Below, one piece after another: positions 8,627-18,004 of a stretch of DNA of 64,000 nt. Positions within the stretch are counted from its first letter, which is position 1, and each line of letters starts with the position of its first letter. The stretch comes from Blautia coccoides. GTDB lineage: Bacteria; Bacillota; Clostridia; Lachnospirales; Lachnospiraceae. The notes beneath the pieces are model-generated. The model made no database searches. It was not told the DNA's origin and was given only the letters and a program-made list of their open reading frames with translations. Made by a program: the position numbers and the translations under genes. Where the stretch lies: NCBI RefSeq assembly GCF_034355335.1, contig NZ_CP136422.1, positions 1,739,001-1,803,000 on the forward strand, written 5' to 3'.

Positions 8627-9850
8627 ATGAAAGTAATAAATGGCGGTGTGACCGCGGCACAGGGATTTCAGGCAGCAGGTATCGCAGCAGGGATCAAAAA
8701 AGGAAACGCAAAGGACATGGCAATGATTTACAGCACAGTGCCCTGCAGGGCAGCGGGAACCTTTACCACCAATATTGTAAAAGCAGCCCCTGTCAAATGG
8801 GACCAGCAGATCGTCTATCATGCACCAGCAGCGCAGGCGGTAGTCTGCAACAGCGGTATTGCCAATGCATGTACAGGGGAAGAGGGATACAGCTACTGCA
8901 AAAAGACAGCTCAGACAGCAGCAGCGATCCTGGGAATCCCGGAGGATTCCGTATTGGTGGCTTCCACAGGGGTTATCGGAAAACAGCTTCCCATGGATAT
9001 CCTGGAGGCAGGTGTGAAGAAAATGGTTCCCCTGCTCTCAGAAACAGAGGCGGCAGGCACACTGGCGGCAGAATCCATTATGACCACAGATACTGTGAAG
9101 AAGGAAATCGCAGTAGAGACAGAGATCAACGGTAAAAAAGTCACCATCGGCGGAATGTGCAAGGGTTCCGGCATGATCCATCCCAATATGTGTACCATGC
9201 TCGGCTTTTTGACCACAGATGTGAATATTAGCAAAGAGCTGCTGCAGGAAGCACTCAGTGACAATGTCAAGGACACTTACAATATGGTTTCCGTAGACGG
9301 GGATACATCCACCAACGACACGGTGCTCCTCCTGGCTAACGGTCAGGCAGGCAATAAAGAGATCACAGAGAAAAATGAGGATTATTCCAAATTTACAGAA
9401 GCTCTCGGATATGTGAATACCTGGCTGTCAAAACACATTGCAGCGGACGGAGAGGGTGCTACCGCATTGTTTGAGGTAAAAGTTATCCATGCGGAAAGCA
9501 AGGAGCAGGCAGTGACCCTGAGCAAATCCATTATCACCTCAAACCTTACAAAAGCAGCTATTTTCGGACACGACGCAAACTGGGGACGTATCCTGTGCGC
9601 TATGGGATATTCTGGTGCCAAGTTTGATCCTGAAAAAGTGGATTTATACTTTGAGAGCGCAGCAGGAAAACTGAAAATAATCGAAGATGGTGTGGCAACC
9701 GGATACAGCGAGGAAGAGGCCACAAAGATACTGTCAGAAAAAGAAGTGACAGCTATTGCGGATATTAAGATGGGAGAGGCCCAGGCTGCGGCATGGGGAT
9801 GCGACCTGACCTATGACTATGTAAAGATAAACGCGGATTACCGGTCATAA
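8627..9850 (+). CDS. argJ: Bifunctional glutamate N-acetyltransferase / ornithine acetyltransferase
   Basis: Transfers the acetyl group from N-acetylornithine to glutamate, making the pathway cyclic; bifunctional members also use acetyl-CoA. The self-cleavage motif KGSGMIHPNMCTML places the nucleophile at Thr190. The residue before it is Cys rather than the common Ala. The ATG at 8618 touches the AGGAGG (8612-8617), so ATG 8627, nine bases away, is chosen, giving 407 aa. No separate argA or argE is seen here, consistent with the acetyl-recycling route. Confidence 0.93.
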   Translation: MKVINGGVTAAQGFQAAGIAAGIKKGNAKDMAMIYSTVPCRAAGTFTTNIVKAAPVKWDQQIVYHAPAAQAVVCNSGIANACTGEEGYSYCKKTAQTAAAILGIPEDSVLVASTGVIGKQLPMDILEAGVKKMVPLLSETEAAGTLAAESIMTTDTVKKEIAVETEINGKKVTIGGMCKGSGMIHPNMCTMLGFLTTDVNISKELLQEALSDNVKDTYNMVSVDGDTSTNDTVLLLANGQAGNKEITEKNEDYSKFTEALGYVNTWLSKHIAADGEGATALFEVKVIHAESKEQAVTLSKSIITSNLTKAAIFGHDANWGRILCAMGYSGAKFDPEKVDLYFESAAGKLKIIEDGVATGYSEEEATKILSEKEVTAIADIKMGEAQAAAWGCDLTYDYVKINADYRS

Positions 9851-9945
9851 AAGAAACGGAACAAAAAGCGTATAGAGCAGTAACCATACAGAACAAAAAT
9901 CAAACAGAACAGTAATAACACAGAACAGTAACGGAGGATAGGGAA
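9851..9945 (+). other. argJ-argB spacer with direct repeats
   Basis: A 95-bp A-rich spacer contains two copies of ACAGAACAGTAA and related pieces (GAGCAGTAAC, ACAGAACAAAAA) before the GGAGG of argB. It has no T-tailed hairpin, so cotranscription is likely. Confidence 0.5.
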
Positions 9946-10845
9946 ATGGTGAATCAAAAATATCTGGACAAAGCGGAGGTACTCATTGAGGCGCTCCCGT
10001 ACATACAACGTTTTAACAGGAAAGTGATCGTTGTAAAATACGGCGGAAGCGCAATGGTGGATGAACAGCTCAAACGCGATGTCATCAAGGATGTGGTACT
10101 TTTAAAGCTGGTTGGTTTCAAACCCATTATTGTCCACGGCGGAGGCAAGGAAATCAGCCGCTGGGTAGGCAAAGTGGGAAAAGAAGCCAAATTCGTAAAC
10201 GGTCTGCGTGTCACAGATGATGAGACTATGGAGATCGCAGAGATGGTCCTGGGAAAAGTCAACAAAGAACTTGTGACTCTGGTACAGTCCCTGGGTGTAA
10301 GGGCTGTGGGTATCAGCGGAAAAGACGGCGGTCTTTTGTCAGTCAACAAAAAACTTTCCGACGGACAGGATATCGGATATGTGGGAGACGTGAAAACAGT
10401 GAATCCAAAGATCCTCTACGATCTGCTGGAAAAAGATTTTCTTCCCATTGTGTGTCCCATAGGATTGGGAGATGATTTCGCAACCTATAATATCAATGCC
10501 GATGATGCTGCCTGTGCCATTGCCTGTTCCATGAAAGCTGAGAAACTGGCATTCCTGACAGATATTGAAGGGGTATACAGAAACCCGGATGACCCTTCCA
10601 GCCTCATATCAGAGCTTTTCGTAAATGATGCAAGAAACCTCATTGAAAACGGAAATGTGGGCGGTGGTATGATCCCGAAGCTTCAGAACTGCATTGACGC
10701 CATTGAGGAAGGCGTTTCCAGAGTACATATATTAGACGGCAGGATTCCGCACTGTCTGCTTCTGGAAATCTTCACAAATAAAGGGATCGGAACAGCAATC
10801 TTAAGGAAAGGCGAGGGGAAATATTATCATGAAGACCAAGAGTAA
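9946..10845 (+). CDS. argB: Acetylglutamate kinase
   Basis: Phosphorylates N-acetylglutamate. Amino-acid-kinase motifs are VVKYGGSAM near residue 28, VHGGGKEI and the late [10 protein letters not shown]. It is 299 aa, typical. The start has a good GGAGG. An N-terminal helix ([15 protein letters not shown]) of the kind found in arginine-inhibited hexameric enzymes is present, so feedback by arginine is plausible. Its last 17 bases overlap argD. Confidence 0.95.
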   Translation: MVNQKYLDKAEVLIEALPYIQRFNRKVIVVKYGGSAMVDEQLKRDVIKDVVLLKLVGFKPIIVHGGGKEISRWVGKVGKEAKFVNGLRVTDDETMEIAEMVLGKVNKELVTLVQSLGVRAVGISGKDGGLLSVNKKLSDGQDIGYVGDVKTVNPKILYDLLEKDFLPIVCPIGLGDDFATYNINADDAACAIACSMKAEKLAFLTDIEGVYRNPDDPSSLISELFVNDARNLIENGNVGGGMIPKLQNCIDAIEEGVSRVHILDGRIPHCLLLEIFTNKGIGTAILRKGEGKYYHEDQE

Positions 10846-12022
10846 TGCATATATGGAACGTGCCGAGAATGTGATCCTTCACACGTATAACCGTTTTCCG
10901 GTAGTTCTGGAAAAAGGAGACGGTGTCCGTCTCTACGATGTGGACGGAAAAGAATACCTGGATTTTGCGGCAGGTATTGCTGTTTTTGCTCTGGGTTATA
11001 ACAATCAGGCATATAATCAGGCGCTGAAAGACCAGATTGACAAAGTGATCCACACCTCAAACCTGTTCTACAATGTGCCCATGGTAGAAGCGGCTGAAAA
11101 GCTCACAAAAGCTTCCGGCCTTGACAAGGCATTTTTTACCAACAGCGGGACAGAGGCTATTGAGGGGGCTATTAAAGTGGCAAGAAAATATGCCTGGCTG
11201 AAAGATAAAAATACAGACCATGAGATCATTGCCATGAGGCATTCTTTCCACGGCAGGAGTTTGGGCGCCTTGTCTGTAACAGGCAACACCCATTATCAGG
11301 AACCGTTTAAGCCGTTGATCGGCGGTATTAAGTTTGCTGATTTTAATGATCTGGAGAGTGTAAAGAGTCAGATCACAGAGAAGACCTGTGCTGTCATCAT
11401 GGAAACCGTCCAGGGAGAGGGCGGTATCTATCCGGTAGAACCGGAATTCTTAAAAGGTGTGCGTGCTCTGTGTGATGAGCATGATATCCTGCTGATCCTG
11501 GATGAGATCCAGTGCGGTATGGGCCGGACCGGATGTATGTTCGCGTTCCAGGATTACGGTGTCGAGCCGGATGTGATGACAACTGCCAAAGCACTGGGCT
11601 GTGGTGTTCCCGTTGGAGCATTTGTCCTGAATCAAAAGACTGCAGAAAAGTCTCTAGTGCCGGGGGACCACGGAACCACATACGGGGGAAATCCTTTTGC
11701 CTGTGCAGCAGTCAGCAAGGTTTTCGACTTGTTCGAGAGTGAAAAAATATTGGAACATGTAAAAAAAATATCCGCATACCTGGAAGAGAAGCTGGATGCA
11801 CTTGTGCAGAAATACGATTTCCTTACAGCAAGGAGAGGAAAAGGACTGATGCAGGGGATTGTTGTCACTGGCCGTCCGGTGGGAGAAATCGTGTCAAAAG
11901 CTATAGAGAACGGCCTGATGGTCATATCTGCAGGCAGTGATGTGCTGCGCCTTGTGCCGCCTCTTGTGATCACGGAGCGGGATGTGGATGAGATGATAGA
12001 AAAATTAGAAAAAAGCTTTTAA
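10829..12022 (+). CDS. argD: Acetylornithine aminotransferase
   Basis: PLP-dependent class III transaminase making N-acetylornithine. Visible motifs are [25 protein letters not shown], the [11 protein letters not shown] segment and the Schiff-base Lys in TTAKALGCG. It is 397 aa, normal. The start overlaps the argB end, which suggests translational coupling. The operon ends here with no argF; a divergent carbamoyltransferase lies at 37915 but is not an obvious argF. Confidence 0.95.
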   Translation: MKTKSNAYMERAENVILHTYNRFPVVLEKGDGVRLYDVDGKEYLDFAAGIAVFALGYNNQAYNQALKDQIDKVIHTSNLFYNVPMVEAAEKLTKASGLDKAFFTNSGTEAIEGAIKVARKYAWLKDKNTDHEIIAMRHSFHGRSLGALSVTGNTHYQEPFKPLIGGIKFADFNDLESVKSQITEKTCAVIMETVQGEGGIYPVEPEFLKGVRALCDEHDILLILDEIQCGMGRTGCMFAFQDYGVEPDVMTTAKALGCGVPVGAFVLNQKTAEKSLVPGDHGTTYGGNPFACAAVSKVFDLFESEKILEHVKKISAYLEEKLDALVQKYDFLTARRGKGLMQGIVVTGRPVGEIVSKAIENGLMVISAGSDVLRLVPPLVITERDVDEMIEKLEKSF

Positions 12023-12044
12023 ATATATGAAATCAGAAAAGATG

Positions 12045-12075
12045 CGGACTGTCCATATGCGGATGGTCCGTATTT
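12045..12075 (+). terminator. Terminator of argCJBD
   Basis: Ten-base stem CGGACTGTCC/GGATGGTCCG with two wobble pairs, then a short T/A tail. Confidence 0.6.
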
Positions 12076-12181
12076 ATATACTGCAGGAAATGCGCAGACC
12101 TATTAGATTGTTGCGGCATATCCACATAAAAATTGTTTTTTGGGACATTCTAGTAAGAAAAAGGATGTGGAGGGATTTTTT

Positions 12182-12616
12182 ATGTGGGGAATTTTAGTTG
12201 CGCTTCTGTCAGGTGCGCTGATGAGCGTACAGGGTGTTTTTAATACAGCGCTGACAAAACAGACCAGCTTATGGGTATCTACAGGATGGGTGCAGATATC
12301 GGCATTTCTGGTCTGCATAGCCGCATGGCTGTTTACAGGACGGGACAAGATAACCGATTTGGCGAGAGTTGACCACAAGTACATTTTATTAGGGGGAGTC
12401 ATCGGCGCGTTCATCACAGTTACGGTTATCCAGAGTATGTCTTCCCTGGGACCAGCCCGCGCAGCTATGCTCATCGTAATAGCACAGCTTGCAGTGGCAT
12501 ACCTGATCGAGGTTTTCGGTGTCTTTGGAGTGGAAAAAGTAGGATTTGAGTGGAGAAAGCTGATTGGCATGGCAGTGGCCATTGCAGGCATTGTCATTTT
12601 TAAGTGGGAAACCTGA
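12182..12616 (+). CDS. DMT-superfamily transporter, YdcZ/DUF606 type
   Basis: Small membrane protein of 144 aa with four predicted helices: residues about 2-22, a stretch around SGWVQISAFLVCIAAWLF, a stretch around GGVIGAFITVTVIQ, and a C-terminal helix. It ends in IAGIVIF and a short tail. The size and glycine-rich helices fit the DUF606 half of the drug/metabolite transporter superfamily; the substrate is unknown. ATG 12182 is seven bases after GGAGGG; an in-frame extension from 12140 has no ribosome site. Confidence 0.8.
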   Translation: MWGILVALLSGALMSVQGVFNTALTKQTSLWVSTGWVQISAFLVCIAAWLFTGRDKITDLARVDHKYILLGGVIGAFITVTVIQSMSSLGPARAAMLIVIAQLAVAYLIEVFGVFGVEKVGFEWRKLIGMAVAIAGIVIFKWET

Positions 12617-12639
12617 AACCAGAAGCAGAGACGTATTAT

Positions 12640-12670
12640 GATGACCGGCAGAATCTATCTGCCGGTCATC
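12640..12670. terminator. Strong hairpin after the YdcZ-type gene
   Basis: Perfect 13-bp stem GATGACCGGCAGA/TCTGCCGGTCATC with a 5-nt loop. The T tail is poor, so termination is likely but not certain. Confidence 0.5.
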
Positions 12671-12726
12671 TGTAAAAACAGGGAAAGATAAAAGAGAAGC
12701 GCAAAAGAGAAGCTGCAAATCAACAG

Positions 12727-12755
12727 TTGAAAAATTGAATAGCCTAGATTAAAAT
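12727..12755 (+). promoter_or_regulatory. Promoter of first ROK gene
   Basis: TTGAAA (12727-12732), a 17-bp spacer and TAAAAT (12750-12755). Confidence 0.5.
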
Positions 12756-12830
12756 AAAAGAAGTAGAAACCCTGGAAAAAAACACCAGGAGATTACGAGA
12801 GTACATCAGGGAGAAAAACGAGGGAAGAGA

Positions 12831-14045
12831 ATGTCATATAACAAGGCTATGTTGGCACAATTGAACAAGAAGATAGTGCTGGAAATGATTCGTACACAAG
12901 GCCCCATCAATAAAGCGGAAATCGCAAGAAAGGCTGAGCTGAGTATTCCCACTGTAATGAAGATCACAGAGGAATTTGAACGGGAGAATCTGGTAAAAAC
13001 TATCGGAAAAGGTGAGTCAACAGGAGGAAAAAGACCTGATTTACTGGAATTCGTTTCAAATGCCTATTACATAACAGGAATAGATATTGGCCGCCATTAC
13101 GTGAAAATCGTGATTATCGATATGGCGGCTGTCATTATGTCAAAAGAATGTTTTCCTACTACGGAGGAGGACATTAAACAACCGAAACAGTTTCTGGAAA
13201 AAATAGCCGAACGTGTGGAAGCTCTGATCATAAAAAGCGGGATTTCCAAAGGACGCTTTATGGGGATCGGCATTGGTATGCCGGGGATTCTGGATTACGC
13301 CAGGGGAGACGTTATTTTTTCCCCGGACTTTAACTGGGTAAATGTGCCGCTGATGGAGATATTCAGGAACCGACTCCCGTTTTACAAGATCTTTCTGGAA
13401 AATGCTAACCGTGCTCTGGCGCTTGGAGAATATATCTACGGCGCGGCAAAAAACGCGGACTATATCCTCTGCATCAATCTGGGATACGGTATTGGGGCGG
13501 CAATTATTGAGAGCGGCCAGCTGCTCTATGGTAAAAGCGGGACCTGCGGCGAATTCGGACATATGATCATGGAGCCGGACGGTCCTCTCTGTGATTGCGG
13601 CAATCAGGGGTGTCTGGAGGCGCTGGCTTCCGGGAACGCCATTGCAAAGCGGATGGAAGGGGAAATAATGGAAGGAAAGCAGACTCTAGTCAGCAGGGCA
13701 GCGGTTAAACAGGGGAAAATAGAGGCGGAGATGGTATTTGAGGCCGCCAGGGCAGGCGATATACTGAGCCGGAAAATAATAGATGAGGCAATGGAGTATG
13801 TGGGGATCGCCATAGCCAGCAGCATTAATCTGCTGGACCCGGATATGATCATACTGGCCGGCGGCCTCACAAAATCTAAAGATTTGTTTTTGGACCAGCT
13901 GCAGAGGACAGTAGAAAAATACAAAATGAAGTATTCCGGGAAAAATGTGTCTATAAGGACCGGTACCCTGGGAGAATACGCTACAGCCATAGGTGCTGCC
14001 GCCATGCTGATAAGGTTGTTTATAGAAAACGGAGGGGAACTTTGA
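12831..14045 (+). CDS. ROK-family transcriptional regulator (first of two)
   Basis: NagC/XylR-type repressor, 404 aa. A winged helix-turn-helix (INKAEIARKAELSIPTVMK, residues 26-44) is followed by a sugar-kinase-like ROK domain. The ROK zinc site is visible: His244 in GEFGHMI and Cys254, Cys256 and Cys261 in CDCGNQGC. The effector is probably a sugar or sugar phosphate. It closely resembles the next regulator (shared SIPTVMKITEEF and GKGES.GGKRP), which suggests tandem duplication, but it has its own promoter and terminator. It may control the fucoside operon or a distant target. Confidence 0.9.
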   Translation: MSYNKAMLAQLNKKIVLEMIRTQGPINKAEIARKAELSIPTVMKITEEFERENLVKTIGKGESTGGKRPDLLEFVSNAYYITGIDIGRHYVKIVIIDMAAVIMSKECFPTTEEDIKQPKQFLEKIAERVEALIIKSGISKGRFMGIGIGMPGILDYARGDVIFSPDFNWVNVPLMEIFRNRLPFYKIFLENANRALALGEYIYGAAKNADYILCINLGYGIGAAIIESGQLLYGKSGTCGEFGHMIMEPDGPLCDCGNQGCLEALASGNAIAKRMEGEIMEGKQTLVSRAAVKQGKIEAEMVFEAARAGDILSRKIIDEAMEYVGIAIASSINLLDPDMIILAGGLTKSKDLFLDQLQRTVEKYKMKYSGKNVSIRTGTLGEYATAIGAAAMLIRLFIENGGEL

Positions 14046-14056
14046 CGGACACAGAA

Positions 14057-14099
14057 GCTGTCGTAAAGTCTTTTGGGGGCTTTACGGCAGCACTTTTGT
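14057..14099 (+). terminator. Terminator between the ROK genes
   Basis: Stem GCTGTCGTAAAG/CTTTACGGCAGC (one wobble), then ACTTTTGTC. Confidence 0.75.
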
Positions 14100-14183
14100 C
14101 AGCATTCGCAAAAGCATGTCTTTTGTAAGGCAGTAATAAAATAATGCATTTTTAAATTTTACGTTAAAACGCACAAAAAAGAG

Positions 14184-14212
14184 TTGACAATTGAAAAACA
14201 GTACGTTATAAT
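14184..14212 (+). promoter_or_regulatory. Consensus promoter of ROK2-fucoside operon
   Basis: TTGACA (14184-14189), a 17-bp spacer and TATAAT (14207-14212), an exact sigma-A consensus. Confidence 0.85.
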
Positions 14213-14223
14213 TCACATATAAA

Positions 14224-14358
14224 GTTAGTTAAGTTAATTAAGTAACTGTTGAATTAAGAGTAAATTAGAGCGCATATTAGAATGAAAAATAATAATTTGT
14301 CGTAATTTTGTATATTTATTTTTTTTATTCAGTTAGTTAGTTAAATTAAGTAAGTTAA
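14224..14358 (+). promoter_or_regulatory. Two GTTAGTTAA-type operator candidates
   Basis: Site 1 at 14224-14246 is an imperfect palindrome (GTTAGTTAAG...AATTAAGTAAC) starting about five bases after the expected transcription start. Site 2 at 14331-14358 repeats the motif (AGTTAGTTAG...AATTAAGTAAG) just before the ribosome site. The position suggests autoregulation by the ROK2 protein. Confidence 0.5.
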
Positions 14359-14374
14359 CGAGGAGCAGAGAATA

Positions 14375-15577
14375 GTGAAATACGATAAGTTTGCAATGGC
14401 ACAGATGAACCGGAGCATGGTCTTTGATCTGATCAGAAGAAAAGGACCGATCAGCCGTGCGGAGATCGCCAGAACCATTGGCCTCAGCATTCCGACAGTT
14501 ATGAAAATAACGGAGGAATTTTCTCATAAACAGTTTGTGCAGGATGTGGGAAAAGGGGAATCCAGCGGGGGGAAACGCCCGGAATTACTGGAACTGATAC
14601 CCGACTCAAAATATATTATCGGAGTGGGGGTAGGGCGCAGCAAAACAAATGTGCTGATGATGAACCTTGCAGGTGAGGTTTTTATCCGTGAGATCATGGA
14701 GACAGGAGGCACAGTGGTGCCGGAGGTATGGATATCTAGACTGATCCGGGTAATAGAAAATGTGATACGGGAAAGCGGTCTGCCGGAGAAGCAGATTTTA
14801 GGAATGGGAATCGGTATGCCGGGAATTCTGGATGAGGAAAGCGGGAAAGTTCTGTTTTCTCCTGATTTTAAATGGGAGAATGTGGATATGCTCACACCCA
14901 TCCGTGAGCGGTTTAAGATGGATATAACAATCGAAAATGCCAACCGTGCATTGGCTATGGGAGAGTATTACTTTGGCGCCGGAGTAGATTCCAGAAATTT
15001 TTTAGTTGTGAATCTGGGTCACGGTATTGGTTCTGCTATTATGCGGGAAGGGGAATTTTACAGGGGAAGTTCCGGAAGCAGCGGGGAAATCGGACATATC
15101 ATTCTGGAAAAGAACGGGCCAAAATGCAACTGCGGCAACAAAGGATGCCTGGAGGCCATTGCCTCAGGAAACGCGATTGCCAGAGATGCCAAGATAGCAG
15201 TGCTGGAGGGCAATGCATCAAAAATAATGGAATTGGTAAATGGAGACATCAACCGCATTGAGGCGAAGACAGTATTTGAAGCGGCACATCTGGGAGACCA
15301 AATGGCGATCCAGATCACAGAGCGCGCCATGCAGTATATCGGAATTGGGCTGGCAAATTATATTAATCTGCTGGATCCGGACCTGATCATATTATTTGGA
15401 GGTCTGACTAACGCAGGTGATATATTTTTAAAGAAAATTAAGGAAGTGCTTCGTGAGAGGCAGATGAAATTTGCAGGAAGGCAGGTGAAGTTAGTAATTT
15501 CTCAGATGGGTGAGAACGGCACCGCAGTCGGGTCTGCGTCCCTGGTGCTGAAAAAGTTCATTAAATATGGGAATTAG
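14375..15577 (+). CDS. ROK-family transcriptional regulator (second), probable fucoside operon repressor
   Basis: 400-aa paralogue of the preceding regulator. A winged HTH (ISRAEIARTIGLSIPTVMK) is followed by an ROK domain with GEIGHII and the zinc cysteines in CNCGNKGC. The start is GTG 14375, behind GAGGAG. Only 59 bp without a terminator separate it from the binding-protein gene, so it probably heads the fucoside operon and controls it through the repeated motifs around its leader. Effector inferred: an L-fucoside or fucose derivative. Confidence 0.88.
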   Translation: MKYDKFAMAQMNRSMVFDLIRRKGPISRAEIARTIGLSIPTVMKITEEFSHKQFVQDVGKGESSGGKRPELLELIPDSKYIIGVGVGRSKTNVLMMNLAGEVFIREIMETGGTVVPEVWISRLIRVIENVIRESGLPEKQILGMGIGMPGILDEESGKVLFSPDFKWENVDMLTPIRERFKMDITIENANRALAMGEYYFGAGVDSRNFLVVNLGHGIGSAIMREGEFYRGSSGSSGEIGHIILEKNGPKCNCGNKGCLEAIASGNAIARDAKIAVLEGNASKIMELVNGDINRIEAKTVFEAAHLGDQMAIQITERAMQYIGIGLANYINLLDPDLIILFGGLTNAGDIFLKKIKEVLRERQMKFAGRQVKLVISQMGENGTAVGSASLVLKKFIKYGN

Positions 15578-15636
15578 ATCCGAAATAAATATAAACGCAC
15601 TTTAGGGGTACAGCAAAAATTATGGAGGTATTGATC

Positions 15637-17043
15637 ATGAGTAAAGGAATGAGAAAGAAAATCGCAGCACTTTTGGCAGCAGCTATGGCAGCAACAGGAC
15701 TTTCCGCATGTGGCAGCAATGAGTCGGATACAGGGGGCAAAGGCCAGGATGCAGGAAGCGGGACAGAGGCAAAGGAAGAAGCTGGGAAAACGGATTCTGA
15801 CAAAGAAGGAAGCGGAGAAGGGATCACGATCCGGCTTCTCACAAGAATGTCAGGGGCTGACAGCGGTACCAAGCTGAAAGAGGAAGTGCTCAAGGAGTTT
15901 CAGGAGAAATATCCGGGTATTACGATCCAGGATGAGAGCACCAATGACAGCAACAGCTTTACAAACCAGTTTAAGACAGATATTGCATCCGGAAATGTAG
16001 CGGATATTATCCAGTGGCCGGGTATCAGTATTATGAAAGAATACGCAGATACAGGTGTTTTTCTGGATTTGACGGATTTGATCGCAGAGACACCGGATGT
16101 GAAAGACAATGTGGACGCCACACTTCTCGATATGATGGAATTATCTTCTGTGGGGACAGAGGGAACATATGCGTTGCCCATTAACAACCAGATGGAAGTC
16201 TTCTATTATAATAAAGAACTGTTCCAAAAAGCGGGGATTGAGAAAACACCGGAAACCTGGGATGAATTCTATGAAGTGTGCGATAAATTAAAAGAATCAG
16301 GCGTCACGCCATGGGTGGTGGGGGCATCCAATGCATGGCGTGTGGTACATATCCAGACAGGGCTTCTCTATAAAATGTGCGGTGTGGAAAAGGCAAAAGA
16401 ACTGGGCGGAAGAAAAGCAAAATGGACAGATGAAGATGTTGTGGAGACTATTGCATTTATCCAGGACCTGGCAGACAGAGGAATCTTTGGAGAAGATTAC
16501 CTGGGACTTGACTATGAAACGGAAAAAGCCATGTTTGTAAGCGGACAGACAGCCATGTCATTTGACGGAAGCTGGAGGATCGCAGAACTGACCGATATGG
16601 AGGACAATGTGGGCGTATTCCGTATGCCGTATATGTCAGACAGAGAAGAATTTAAAGACAATGACATTGCGTATCCGTCACAGTTGGAATTGGGAGGACA
16701 CTTGAAGGATGAACCGGAGAAACTGAAATACGTGTGGGAACTGGCTTGTATGTTCGCTGACAAAGAGACCCAGCAGAGATACGCATATGACTGCGGAAAT
16801 ATTCCGGTCAGAAACGATGTGGAATTGGATGCAGACAAAATGAGTCCGCTCCTCTCTGATCTGCTGGAGATCAAGGAAAAGGACGTAAAGGTATGGGGCA
16901 GTGATGCGTGGGCATACGATACTGTAGCCGTATTGGAAGATATCGTCGGAGAAGCATTTATCGGAGCACTTACAGGAATGACGGCAGATGAAGCGGCAGA
17001 ACAGATCCAGAGCCGTTTGGAGGCGGCCGGTTCAGGTCAATAA
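15637..17043 (+). CDS. ABC sugar transporter, extracellular solute-binding lipoprotein
   Basis: Family 1 carbohydrate-binding protein, 468 aa. A lipoprotein signal peptide (KKIAALLAAAMAATGLSAC) puts the lipidated Cys at residue 25, followed by a Gly/Glu/Lys-rich linker to about residue 65 and a two-lobed domain. ATG 15637 is eight bases after GGAGG; an in-frame ATG at 15622 overlaps that site. No ATPase is encoded here, as is usual for family 1 sugar importers that share an MsmK/MsiK-type ATPase. Substrate inferred from the fucosidase: fucosylated oligosaccharides. Confidence 0.9.
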   Translation: MSKGMRKKIAALLAAAMAATGLSACGSNESDTGGKGQDAGSGTEAKEEAGKTDSDKEGSGEGITIRLLTRMSGADSGTKLKEEVLKEFQEKYPGITIQDESTNDSNSFTNQFKTDIASGNVADIIQWPGISIMKEYADTGVFLDLTDLIAETPDVKDNVDATLLDMMELSSVGTEGTYALPINNQMEVFYYNKELFQKAGIEKTPETWDEFYEVCDKLKESGVTPWVVGASNAWRVVHIQTGLLYKMCGVEKAKELGGRKAKWTDEDVVETIAFIQDLADRGIFGEDYLGLDYETEKAMFVSGQTAMSFDGSWRIAELTDMEDNVGVFRMPYMSDREEFKDNDIAYPSQLELGGHLKDEPEKLKYVWELACMFADKETQQRYAYDCGNIPVRNDVELDADKMSPLLSDLLEIKEKDVKVWGSDAWAYDTVAVLEDIVGEAFIGALTGMTADEAAEQIQSRLEAAGSGQ

Positions 17044-17056
17044 CCGGGAGCAGCAC

Positions 17057-17089
17057 GAGGCCGCTGCAGTATGATGCTGCGGCGGCCTC
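17057..17089 (+). terminator. Intercistronic hairpin after the binding protein
   Basis: A 13-bp GC-rich stem (GAGGCCGCTGCAG/CTGCGGCGGCCTC, one wobble) without a T run. It would protect the upstream mRNA or partly terminate, giving more binding protein than permease. Confidence 0.65.
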
Positions 17090-17110
17090 TTCAGAAAAGG
17101 AGGCACAGCA

Positions 17111-17995
17111 ATGGAGAGAATAAGAAGGAATAAAAAGGCAGTGTTATGTTTTCTGCTTCCCGGGTTCCTTTTATATACGGTACTTTTAATGGTTCCCATC
17201 GGCGGTTCCCTGGTTATGTCCTTTTTTAAATGGAACGGGATCAAGAATGTCCCCATGGTGTTTGTGGGGTTCAGTAATTTTAAGGCGGTTATCACAGATG
17301 CCATGTTTTGGCATTCCATCAAAAATATCATGTGGTTCATGGTGCTGACATTGTGTACGCAGCTTCCCATAGGGCTTTTGTTGGCAGTTATGCTCAGTGA
17401 GAGATTCCGGGGATACCGTTTATTCAAATTTGCTTATTTTGTACCACAGGTACTGTCCACAACGGTTATCGGTCTCTTATGGTATTTTATACTGATGCCC
17501 ACAGGTGTTTTGAACACCATGCTTCAGGGAATCGGTCTGGACAGCCTGGTAAAGAGCTGGCTGGTGGATAAAAATACTGCCATGACAACCATTATCCTGG
17601 TAAATGCCTGGTGCGGCATCGGTTTCCACATGACAGTCAGCTATGCTGCCATTTCAGGGATCCCTGATGATGTGGTGGAGGCTGCGAAGCTGGACGGAGC
17701 TGTGGGAATAAAGAAGGTGTTCCATATAATCATTCCAATGATCTGGGAATCTATTATTTCAAGCATTGTGGTCATCGTAACTGCGGTTTTGAAAACCTTT
17801 GATCTTGTCTATGTTATGACAGAAGGAGGTCCAAACGGCCTGACAGATGTGCCGAGTACACTGCTTTATAAAGAGGCATTTCGATACAATGACTTTGGGA
17901 AAGCATCTGTTATCGGTGTTTATATCTTTATCCTGAGCATTATATTTACTGTCATAAGTCTCCGCATTACAAAACGGGAACGGCTGGAATATTAA
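17111..17995 (+). CDS. ABC sugar transporter permease, UgpA/MalF type
   Basis: 294 aa with six predicted membrane segments. The N-terminal helix is LCFLLPGFLLYTVLLMVPIG, and the EAA loop that contacts the ATPase is seen as EAAKLDGAVGIKKVFHIIIP. AAAAGGAGG precedes the start. Partner of the following permease. Confidence 0.93.
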   Translation: MERIRRNKKAVLCFLLPGFLLYTVLLMVPIGGSLVMSFFKWNGIKNVPMVFVGFSNFKAVITDAMFWHSIKNIMWFMVLTLCTQLPIGLLLAVMLSERFRGYRLFKFAYFVPQVLSTTVIGLLWYFILMPTGVLNTMLQGIGLDSLVKSWLVDKNTAMTTIILVNAWCGIGFHMTVSYAAISGIPDDVVEAAKLDGAVGIKKVFHIIIPMIWESIISSIVVIVTAVLKTFDLVYVMTEGGPNGLTDVPSTLLYKEAFRYNDFGKASVIGVYIFILSIIFTVISLRITKRERLEY

Positions 17996-18004
17996 GGAGG
18001 AAAA

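Noticed and set aside
9851..9945. Terminator or internal promoter between argJ and argB
   Set aside because: No T-tailed hairpin and no paired -35/-10; only A-rich direct repeats.
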